Below, piece after piece: positions 52,812 to 59,998 of a stretch of DNA of 64,000 nucleotides. Below the pieces are notes generated by a model, which worked only from the letters and a program-made list of their open reading frames with translations, ran no database searches and was not told the origin of the DNA. Numbering within the stretch: the stretch's first letter is position 1; the number at the start of each line of letters is the position of its first letter. The translations under genes were made by a program, and so were the position numbers. The DNA lies in assembly GCF_963666675.1 (NCBI RefSeq), contig NZ_OY762929.1:4094001-4158000 (forward strand), in the 5' to 3' direction. This DNA is from an uncultured Desulfobacter sp. (GTDB taxonomy: Bacteria; Desulfobacterota; Desulfobacteria; Desulfobacterales; Desulfobacteraceae).

Positions 52812-53677
52812 TGAAGATCCTCCTTTTGATCTGTCCGTGCTTGTGCATCATCTTCACTAAAGGCCTTAACCCGGCATTTCAGAGGGTAGCCCCCAAAAGG
52901 ATGACCATAATCCACAACAATGGTGTTGTCGGTTATTTCCACCACCCGGCCAATGCGATAACCGTCCCGGACCAGCATACCGACTTTAGAATCAATGGTT
53001 ACCGTTGCCTTTTTATCGTCCCCTTCAATTCGGGCCGTTCCCCAGGGAACTTTTTTGACCAGATGCTCATTGATGATCAATTTAAGCGTATATTTCCCGT
53101 TGTTCACAGCAGTAATCTCTGCATAGGCCTGCCCGTCATCGGTATATAATTTGGTCCCTGCCACAGGTGCCTCGCCGTGGTCCTTTTTATATCTGTCAGC
53201 ATTTAACACCCTTGTCCTGGGAACCTGCCTTACCCGGTCTACAGCATCGTAGCGCTGGCGCTTACTCACCCCTGAAAAAACACCGGGGTCAAAGATCATT
53301 TCGTAAAACAGATTTTTGTTTTTCCCAACAAGTCCTGCGTCAATCTGATCCCGCAGCACCTGGTAAAAAGGCAGGATCGTTCCTGTTTCTTTCTTTGATT
53401 CCATCCGGCCGGCGGTGATCAATAATGGGAAATAGGCTTGTCTTTCTGTGAATATTCTTGATTTCCGGATGGACTGATCCTGGGCCACCTCTTTAATGCT
53501 GGTATCCACAAGCCCTTTGCCGTCAATAGCGCAGATATAATCCACATGCAATTTTTCCCCCAAGATCACAGGATCTCCGGATGATGTGATGCCGGCACAA
53601 CCGGACATCATGGTTAAACCTGCCGCAACTGCAAACAGCCGGAACAAGATCGGCCGGATTTTATAAAACGTCTTCAC
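52808..53677 (-). CDS. FKBP/SlyD-like lipoprotein
   Basis: 289 aa. Lipobox M-M-S-G-C (Cys ~27). The mature part begins with LGEKLHVDYICAIDGKGLVD and FKBP-like blocks, has a middle region not recognised (~80-190), and ends with VVDYGHPFGGYPLKCRVKAF, the same V-D-x-x-H-P-F-x-G motif seen in the next protein and in SlyD. It is probably a membrane-anchored chaperone or isomerase. It is the first gene of the ten-gene cluster, ending in an ATGA overlap with the FKBP-thioredoxin gene. Confidence 0.75.
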   Translation of the reverse strand: MKTFYKIRPILFRLFAVAAGLTMMSGCAGITSSGDPVILGEKLHVDYICAIDGKGLVDTSIKEVAQDQSIRKSRIFTERQAYFPLLITAGRMESKKETGTILPFYQVLRDQIDAGLVGKNKNLFYEMIFDPGVFSGVSKRQRYDAVDRVRQVPRTRVLNADRYKKDHGEAPVAGTKLYTDDGQAYAEITAVNNGKYTLKLIINEHLVKKVPWGTARIEGDDKKATVTIDSKVGMLVRDGYRIGRVVEITDNTIVVDYGHPFGGYPLKCRVKAFSEDDAQARTDQKEDLQ

Positions 53678-53979
53678 TACGCCACCTTATCGTTAAATCT
53701 AAACAAACATGTATATATGCCCAGCGCATCGGCAATAAATTTTTAAAGCCCCAGACTAATAACAATTCTTTTTTAGTGTTTGGTGAGGAAAAAATTAGAA
53801 TTAAGCCTAAAAAAAACAGAGGAAAACCACCCAACCTGTTTTTTCTAAATTCAAAGACCTATTTTGAGCTTGGGCCTAACAAGAAGAAGCGGACCTGAAG
53901 TCATCAGATCCGCTTCTATTTAACCACACGCGTTGGGATTACTACAAAACAACAATCCCTCAGGATGTGTGCCTTCTGT
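53678..53979. other. Intergenic region: terminator and presumed promoter of the secretion cluster
   Basis: 302 bp between two minus-strand genes. It holds the hairpin at 53885-53917 that should end the upstream transcript. The remaining ~200 bp are AT-rich with A/T runs and should carry the promoter of the ten-gene cluster. I see neither a sigma-54 site nor a strong sigma-70 pair. Confidence 0.5.
53885..53917 (-). terminator. Intrinsic terminator after the PstS-like gene
   Basis: AGAAGCGGA (53885-53893) pairs with TCCGCTTCT (53909-53917), with CTGA/TCAG extending the stem inside and one mismatch. Read on the minus strand it is followed by a T-rich stretch (TCTTGTT). It separates the exopolysaccharide/PEP-CTERM genes from the secretion cluster. 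Confidence 0.75.
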
Positions 53980-55359
53980 CTATTCTGCGGTGTAGTTCAT
54001 TACAGGATAGGTATAATCAGTACCTTTGGACACCTGCATATCACCCTGGGCAGCCCAGAAGGTTGCTTTGCTGGGCAGCATATTGGCAGCATCTGATGCA
54101 AAGTTAATTAAGTGATTAACTGCGGTCAGGGTATCACCGGTCTCATTGTAGTACATCCACTGTGCTGACCAGAAATCATATACGCCGTATTTGATTTTTG
54201 CAGCATAACCGTCCTCACCCTGCCAGGTCATGCGGAACACATTGGTTTTGCTGGTTCCGTCTGTTCCACACTTATCAGCGTCGGCATATCCCACTGCGGC
54301 ATATCCGTCTGCATGCGCCTGCTGGATACATTCGATCAGCTGGGAAGACCCGTCATTGAAATAAACCGCAGGAGATACGCCCCACATTACATCATCATCA
54401 TCATAGGTTTTCTCAGTTTGTGCCAGCCCCTGATCACCACGCATAACCGCTGCGTCTAAAGTTGCAAGCGTACCGGATCCGGCATGTCTCATGCAAAGCA
54501 CAACCGTGTTATAGGTGCTTTCATCATTGGGATCATAAGATCCGTCAAACATACCCCATTCAGCAACATTGCCGCTGAACAGAGAAACCGCCATTTCACG
54601 GGTCATGTTGGTATAGGGCACACCTGTGCCGGCAAAAAAGGCAAAGGGCACAACAATCGGACGGGATGCCGTGAACCCTTTTTCTTCGGGATCATCCAGG
54701 TTGGTGCCGTACACAACAGAATTGCTGTACGCTACATTGGTCGCATCAGTTGAGTTGCCGTATTTCATTCCGGATGTGGTCTGGTTAAAGGTTTTAGCAG
54801 CCACATCAGAGGCACCAATGGTGACATCCTGGCAGCTCAGCGTATCCAGAGCACCGGGGGTTCCGCCGTATGCAACAAGGCCGGCACCATCCAGGTTGGC
54901 CTGAAGGCGGTACCCATAGGCACCGGCTTCAGCATAGCAGCCGTCGGTATCGGGATCTGTGGCCTGGCCCATTACGGCACGGATACCGTCATAGGACGCT
55001 TTTGATGTGTAACGAACAACCACGGTGTCGCCATTGAAGACTGAGGAACCGCTGCCACCTGTAATGGAAGTGCCTGCAATCGCACCACCGGCACAAACAG
55101 AGACACCTGCATCCCGGGAGATGTCATACTCTACGCCGTCTCTAACGTATTTGTTTGCTTTGGATTTTGCAGAGTAGATATCTGATGTGCTGCACCCCAG
55201 CTTGTTCTTCAGGAATTCGGGGGCTTCGGCAGTCCAGAATTTATACTGGGCAGATGCACCGTAAATGTTGATGTTAATGGTATCCGCCGCCTGGGCAGTT
55301 GCACCCATGGCAAGGACGGTTCCGCCAATTGCAAGGCCTTTAAGGATCTTCTTAAACAT
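53980..55359 (-). CDS. PstS-like periplasmic phosphate-binding-type protein
   Basis: 459 aa with a signal peptide (cleavage at AQA-AD). The PBP-like domain shows NINIYGASAQYKFWTAEAPE, PIVVPFAFFAGTGVP and CMRHAGSGT, in the order of the PstS/SphX phosphate-binding family (phosphate loop S-G-S/T). It is longer than PstS (~350) and contains several Cys that may form disulfides. There are no pstCAB genes, and it sits behind a PEP-CTERM gene, so a surface or sensing role rather than uptake is plausible. GGGAAAAG precedes the ATG. Confidence 0.72.
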   Translation of the reverse strand: MFKKILKGLAIGGTVLAMGATAQAADTININIYGASAQYKFWTAEAPEFLKNKLGCSTSDIYSAKSKANKYVRDGVEYDISRDAGVSVCAGGAIAGTSITGGSGSSVFNGDTVVVRYTSKASYDGIRAVMGQATDPDTDGCYAEAGAYGYRLQANLDGAGLVAYGGTPGALDTLSCQDVTIGASDVAAKTFNQTTSGMKYGNSTDATNVAYSNSVVYGTNLDDPEEKGFTASRPIVVPFAFFAGTGVPYTNMTREMAVSLFSGNVAEWGMFDGSYDPNDESTYNTVVLCMRHAGSGTLATLDAAVMRGDQGLAQTEKTYDDDDVMWGVSPAVYFNDGSSQLIECIQQAHADGYAAVGYADADKCGTDGTSKTNVFRMTWQGEDGYAAKIKYGVYDFWSAQWMYYNETGDTLTAVNHLINFASDAANMLPSKATFWAAQGDMQVSKGTDYTYPVMNYTAE

Positions 55360-55401
55360 TTGCTTTTCCCTTTAATTTTAAATATACATTTTACTTATGA
55401 G

Positions 55402-55423
55402 ATCTACCCGTAACGCGGTAGAT
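55402..55423. repeat. Hairpin between PEP-CTERM and PstS-like genes
   Basis: Perfect 7-bp inverted repeat ATCTACC / GGTAGAT with an 8-nt loop, in the 77-bp gap. Without a T-run it is more likely an RNA-processing or stabilising element, or an operator, than a terminator. Confidence 0.45.
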
Positions 55424-55436
55424 TGAAACACTTTAC

Positions 55437-56165
55437 TTATTTTCTGCGGATACCGGCAAGTCCGAGAAGGCCAATCCCCAGAAGCGTCAAGGAGCCTGGA
55501 ACAGGCACCGCAGAGGCAGAGGCGTTGAGCATAACGGTACCGTTAGAATAGATCTGAATGGTAGCAACGGTGTCAGAGTAGAAATATCCAGTTCTTCCAC
55601 CGGTAAAACCTGTTTCCTGAAGGTACAGTTCCACATAACCATCTTCAACCAGGGAAGTTTCACCCAAATCAGTGTCAGCTAAAAAACCGCGAAAATTGCC
55701 AGGCAGAGTGCCGTTGGAGTTCATGATTATATTGTAAGAGTTCAGATCTGAGGATAATCTGGTGCTGAAAGAACCATCAGCGCCAGCAAGCGCAATGCTA
55801 GAAGATCCGGTTTCAAATGAGGTGTAGGCACCTTTATTGTATGAAACGTCAACGTCTTCTGTAATGCCAAGATACTTAGCAGTTGTAGAGCCAACACCGC
55901 TATTTCCAAAAACAGCCACACTAAGATCGCTGTAAGAAGAGATAGAATCACCAAAGTTACTCAAAGAAAAGGACCCAGCTTCGGCCAGAGTTACGTTTTG
56001 TGCAGTTAGATCCAAACCGGAAAGACTGCCCAGATCAAGTACAACCTCATTGTCGTCCGCATTGTAAACCGCCAGCATAAGGCTGTCGGAAGTGAACGCC
56101 AGGGCGGAATCTACAGCTGCAAACACCATGAAACATGCAAAAACAACAGATAACAATTTCTTCAT
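55437..56165 (-). CDS. PEP-CTERM sorting-domain secreted protein
   Basis: 242 aa from ATG 56165, because GGAG touches an ATG two codons earlier but is ideally spaced for this one. Signal peptide (MKKLLSVVFACFMVFAAVDS then ALA), a Ser/Gly/Asp-rich beta-type body with no Cys after the signal, and a C-terminal VPVPGSLTLLGIGLLGLAG then IRRK: a P-x-P-G-like motif, hydrophobic helix and basic end that the exosortase recognises and cleaves. An exosortase is encoded next upstream, so this is probably its substrate and an extracellular matrix component. Confidence 0.88.
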   Translation of the reverse strand: MKKLLSVVFACFMVFAAVDSALAFTSDSLMLAVYNADDNEVVLDLGSLSGLDLTAQNVTLAEAGSFSLSNFGDSISSYSDLSVAVFGNSGVGSTTAKYLGITEDVDVSYNKGAYTSFETGSSSIALAGADGSFSTRLSSDLNSYNIIMNSNGTLPGNFRGFLADTDLGETSLVEDGYVELYLQETGFTGGRTGYFYSDTVATIQIYSNGTVMLNASASAVPVPGSLTLLGIGLLGLAGIRRK

Positions 56166-56432
56166 TTTCATCTCCTAAATTAAAAAAATTAAAAAAAAAT
56201 TTTTAAAATTTGGTAGTCCGGCTGTCTTGCTCTGCCTTCTTTAATTTTTATTTTTGGACGATGGGTCTTTTTGCCCGGCTTCATCCCTGTTAAAATTTAA
56301 AGACAGATCCAAGATCCTGATGACTTTCCGACCCCCGGTTACCCGGGGTGTGGCTTTTTCAAACTTTAGATTCTTTATACGCTTTAATAGTTAGTGGATT
56401 TTTAGTGGAATTTTAGAAAAATAATAAACGAA
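56166..56432 (-). promoter_or_regulatory. Long, structured leader region of the PEP-CTERM gene
   Basis: 267 bp. It contains a strong hairpin CCCCGG-GTAA-CCGGGG (56333-56348), a GATC-TTG-GATC element (56307-56320 region) and A/T runs before the ribosome site. The compact set of stems suggests a cis-acting RNA or attenuator. It does not match the c-di-GMP-I riboswitch core. The hairpin lacks a T-run on the minus strand. Confidence 0.35.
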
Positions 56433-57437
56433 CTATTTTATTTTTTCTGTTCGGGCTTTCATCACAAAGACCAGTCCAATCCCCAGGGGGACAGCCTGAA
56501 TACATAAAAAATAAACCATCTGGGAGATGGTTGCCGCCCATTGCATATGAAACGCCGCAATCCACGTGTTGCAGATACGCATGGCGATCTGAAGCAGTGT
56601 CAGCACGCCTCCCCCACAGGCAAACCAGCCCAGCCGGGTGGTGAGGTTAACATGTTTAACAGCAAGCAAAAGCCCCGCCATGGTGACCAGGCTGAATGAC
56701 TGATAATAATAATCATGGCCAAGGGGTATCACTATCTTATAGGAGGCTGCGGAGAACACCTTTTCAACAAAACCGTCCACCATGCCTTGATACACGCGGT
56801 TCAGCGGCAGCCAGAGAAGAAACGGAACCAAGGAAAAGGCAAGAAATCGAAGAAAGAACCGGATCGGCTTTTCCAGAAAGTCAGGATCGGAGACCTTGCG
56901 GCACCAGAGCAGACATAACAACACCACAGTGGAAAGCATGCCCAACTGCCCCAGGTAGATATGAAACACATCGAATAAATTTGGGAAAAATCGGCCGATC
57001 ATTGTGACGGCACCAATTCTGATGCCGTTGAGCAGTGAAATCAATACAACGCCGACTGCGATACCGGTCAGTTTCTGGATCCGGCCGGCCGGAAAAGCGA
57101 GCACAAAAGCGGTAAACAGCGCAATCAAATGAACGGCCGAACATTCGGAAATGACATTGACGGCAAAACCGTCCAGACGGATATTCGTTCCCCGGACCAC
57201 GGGTGCTGTTCCCATCATCCGCATGAAAACGGCGGAAAAATTTGCCGTCAAATGGTTGAGCGGACCGTACCAGGATTCGGGAACGAGGCTGACGGGAATA
57301 AAGATGAGGGCGGCCAGAATCAAAAAAGACCATATGAACGCGCGCAGCTGCTTTCGGGCCGACAATAGATGGTGTTGTGATGTATTGAACGTATCCCGGG
57401 CTGCCCGCCTGTTTAATTTTGCTCGTTTTCCGCTCAT
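56433..57437 (-). CDS. Exosortase/archaeosortase-family transpeptidase
   Basis: 334 aa with about eight membrane helices. The catalytic triad of exosortases is visible: Cys99 in ISECSAVHL, Arg140 in LLNGIRIGA and His159 in FHIYLGQ. It cleaves PEP-CTERM tails at the outer face of the inner membrane and hands proteins to the surface. The C-terminal ~120 residues add helices beyond the core, so it is a variant larger than the minimal XrtH type. It sits between the BY-kinase-like gene and its likely substrate gene (55437). Confidence 0.9.
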   Translation of the reverse strand: MSGKRAKLNRRAARDTFNTSQHHLLSARKQLRAFIWSFLILAALIFIPVSLVPESWYGPLNHLTANFSAVFMRMMGTAPVVRGTNIRLDGFAVNVISECSAVHLIALFTAFVLAFPAGRIQKLTGIAVGVVLISLLNGIRIGAVTMIGRFFPNLFDVFHIYLGQLGMLSTVVLLCLLWCRKVSDPDFLEKPIRFFLRFLAFSLVPFLLWLPLNRVYQGMVDGFVEKVFSAASYKIVIPLGHDYYYQSFSLVTMAGLLLAVKHVNLTTRLGWFACGGGVLTLLQIAMRICNTWIAAFHMQWAATISQMVYFLCIQAVPLGIGLVFVMKARTEKIK

Positions 57438-57521
57438 GTGAAAAGCACTTGGGCTTTTTGCCTGGTGGCCATTAAGGCAAAAATTGTATCAATTTTTTTT
57501 GGGATTCAGGCTGAATTCGAA

Positions 57522-58265
57522 TCACCCTTTTTTATTCAGAACAAAGCCCAAAAATTTATCCGGCGGCAGCAGGGAAACGGCTTTTTCAATGTCCGCCTTG
57601 GGCGTTACCCGGGCTTCAACCACCATGATGATGCCGTCCATCATGGGGGCCATGGAAATGGCCTCGGAACGTTCGAGAACCGGCGGGGCGTCAAAAAACA
57701 CATACCGGTCGGAATACCGCTGCCCCATCTCTGCCACAAGCGACTCCATGGCTTCCGAAGAGAGGATCTCGGTGGAATTGCCCACCGTTTCGTCTCCGGA
57801 GATCAGGGTCAATTTGTCTATCCCCGGCCAGATAATCAGATCGTTTAACGGAACGCCGTGGAGAAAGTAATCGATCAGGCTCCGGTCATTTTCAATCCCC
57901 AGGTATTTATGGATATCCTGACCCTTGAAATCGCAGTCCACGAGAAGCACGGTCTGATTGAATTCCCGGGCGAAAATAAACCCCATGTTGATGCTGGTGA
58001 TGGTTTTGCCCTCGTTTTTATTCGGGCTTGTGATCATCAGGGTATTCAACTTTTTCTTTTTGGACTGCTGCTGAATCCGGGTTCTTAGAATCTTATAGTA
58101 TTCAACTTCGGGCGCGTCGGGGTTGATGCAAATCCCCCGGTTTTTCAGGACAAGGTCCGGATCAATGGGATATTCCCGGGATTTTTCGTATACCGGCGCG
58201 TCAAAGGACAACGGGGCGATCCTGTCCTGGAGGTGGCTTTTTTCCATTACTGCTTCCTGGGTCAT
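57522..58265 (-). CDS. BY-kinase-type (CpsD/CapB-like) polysaccharide biosynthesis ATPase
   Basis: 247 aa. Walker A is TSPNKNEGKT (~79-88); Walker A' is LLVDCDFKGQDIHKYLG; Walker B is VFFDAPPVL. These define bacterial tyrosine kinases of exopolysaccharide systems, which pair with Wzz-like membrane proteins. The usual C-terminal Tyr cluster is missing (ends LNKKG), so autophosphorylation of a tail is doubtful. GGAG lies 10 nt before the ATG. It follows the Wzz-like gene by 107 nt, an interval containing diverged repeat copy D. Confidence 0.87.
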   Translation of the reverse strand: MTQEAVMEKSHLQDRIAPLSFDAPVYEKSREYPIDPDLVLKNRGICINPDAPEVEYYKILRTRIQQQSKKKKLNTLMITSPNKNEGKTITSINMGFIFAREFNQTVLLVDCDFKGQDIHKYLGIENDRSLIDYFLHGVPLNDLIIWPGIDKLTLISGDETVGNSTEILSSEAMESLVAEMGQRYSDRYVFFDAPPVLERSEAISMAPMMDGIIMVVEARVTPKADIEKAVSLLPPDKFLGFVLNKKG

Positions 58266-58337
58266 TTTTCATCTACTCCTCTATAAGAAAGTATATCTAA
58301 GTCACTTAGATCTTTCAAAATTTTTTGTGGGCTGCGC

Positions 58338-58370
58338 CTGGCAACTGATATGTCAGGTCGCCCCTTGGCC
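58338..58370. repeat. Dispersed repeat copy D (diverged)
   Basis: ATATGTCAGGTCGCCCCTTG then GCC on + aligns with the minus-strand core of copy B (ATGTCAGGTCAGCCCATGGC). The TTGACA part is not kept. It lies between the Wzz-like and BY-kinase genes. Confidence 0.4.
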
Positions 58371-58372
58371 GT

Positions 58373-59956
58373 TTAAAGAAACTTGCGCCCGAATTTGGCC
58401 TGAAAAACGGCCAGGTCCATGACAAAGTGATCAAACAAGAAGACGGCAAGAAGAACCGTGGAGACCATACCGGTAACCATTGCCAAGCGCCTTAGGTTCT
58501 TGTTTCGCCGGTCCTCTTTGGTGACAATAATCGGGATCTCCACCAGGAGCGGGGAACCAATGGTCCTTGACAAGGCTTCCCCGTTATTAAAAGAGGAGTC
58601 TGAAAACTCCATCAGGGCGGCCAGGGCAACACCTGCGCCTACACCTAAAACGATCCCAATGAGTACAATGGCGAGCCGGTTGGGTTTAAAGGGTTTTTCA
58701 GGCAGCCGTGCCGGTTCCACCAGGGTGAACCGCTCTCCTTTCTGTTCGGATTCCAGTTCCCGGGCGACTTTGGCCTCCATCATTTTTGCCTGCAGATCAG
58801 TATGCTTCATGTACAGATTGTTTCTTTCGGCCACAAGGGCATTGTATTTTTCCTCGACGCCGGGGGTCATGGCAAGGCGCAGCCGGCTGTCATCCGCCTG
58901 TTTTTCCATCTCCTCTATTTTTTTAAGGGTGGAGGCGATATCGGATTTCGTACCGGCCAGACGGGAGGCAAGGGTGACATAGGCAGGATTTTTCTGCTTT
59001 TCCTTCTCTTCCTTCCTTGACTCTTTTACTTGCAGGGTCAGATTTTCGATTTCCTGTTTGGTCTTGATCACATCCGGATAGAGGTCTGAAAATTCGGTCT
59101 TTAAATTGACCAGCTCAATTTTGAGCGCTTCAAGCCGTCTTTGATCCTGGTATTTCTGTTCTTTTTGAAGCTCGGTATCTTCCATGAAAACCGGCGTGTT
59201 GTTCAACTGCTCCTGCAACTCTTCTCTTTTTTCCTTGAGGTTGCGCAGGTTCTCTTTGGTGTACTCGATATCCCTTTCAATGCGGTCCAGGGTCCGTTGG
59301 TTTAATTGGAACAGTTCAGGAAGCGACTCAACGTTTTCCTTCTTGAATACCGCCATTTTCTTTTCCAGTTCGGAAATCTGCGCTTTAACCTTGTCGCTTT
59401 CGACCAAAAGAAAATCATAGGCGGACGAGGACTGCTCCTTTCTTACTTTCAAGTCTTCCTTCAGGAACAGGGAGGTGATAGTGTTGGCGACCTTCTGCAC
59501 TTTTGTGGGATTCTTGCCTTGATAGGAGAGATTGAATGCAATGGTGGCCGTCGCCGTCCTCCCGGACATGCGGTCCGCAATTTCCACATTCACGGGAACC
59601 AGCTTGATATCTTCCTTCATGATTTCAATGATCTCATCCGTGGTCTTTTTTTCCTTTAAATCCGGATAAAGTCCAAATTCTTCAATCAGTTCGAGAAGAC
59701 GTGTTGAGGTCAGAATCCGTGCATGGATACTCTGCATCCGTTCTTCGGCAAATGTGGTGATGGAAGACGTGACATATTCCGCCGGGATTTCCCTTTTTTC
59801 GATCAACAAGGTGGCCTTGGATTGATATACGGGGGGCAGCAGCAATGCGACGCAAACCGAAATGATTGCAATAACAATAAACGGCAATAGATAGGCTGCC
59901 CGTCTATGCTTTAGAATATCAATGGCGTCTTCCAGTGAAAAAGCGTTTCCTTCCAT
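58373..59956 (-). CDS. Wzz/GumC-family polysaccharide chain-length determinant (exosortase-associated type)
   Basis: 527 aa. An N-terminal helix (~20-41), the Wzz motif P-P-V-Y-Q-S-K-A-T-L-L-I, a long periplasmic coiled coil (~170-400), a C-terminal helix preceded by P-x2-P-x4 (ARLPEKPFKPNRLAIVLIGI) and one more helix near 487-508. The extra helix is typical of the version found with PEP-CTERM systems. It controls polymer length and export with the BY-kinase encoded downstream. AAGGAG lies 5 nt before the ATG. Confidence 0.9.
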   Translation of the reverse strand: MEGNAFSLEDAIDILKHRRAAYLLPFIVIAIISVCVALLLPPVYQSKATLLIEKREIPAEYVTSSITTFAEERMQSIHARILTSTRLLELIEEFGLYPDLKEKKTTDEIIEIMKEDIKLVPVNVEIADRMSGRTATATIAFNLSYQGKNPTKVQKVANTITSLFLKEDLKVRKEQSSSAYDFLLVESDKVKAQISELEKKMAVFKKENVESLPELFQLNQRTLDRIERDIEYTKENLRNLKEKREELQEQLNNTPVFMEDTELQKEQKYQDQRRLEALKIELVNLKTEFSDLYPDVIKTKQEIENLTLQVKESRKEEKEKQKNPAYVTLASRLAGTKSDIASTLKKIEEMEKQADDSRLRLAMTPGVEEKYNALVAERNNLYMKHTDLQAKMMEAKVARELESEQKGERFTLVEPARLPEKPFKPNRLAIVLIGIVLGVGAGVALAALMEFSDSSFNNGEALSRTIGSPLLVEIPIIVTKEDRRNKNLRRLAMVTGMVSTVLLAVFLFDHFVMDLAVFQAKFGRKFL

Positions 59957-59998
59957 TTGTGCTCCTTGGTCAATTAAACCTGTTTTACGCGTGTGATC

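Noticed and set aside
56166..56432. c-di-GMP-I (GEMM) riboswitch
   Set aside because: A GGGTAACCG-like string resembles part of the class, but the conserved purine-rich core and tetraloop-receptor arrangement are missing.
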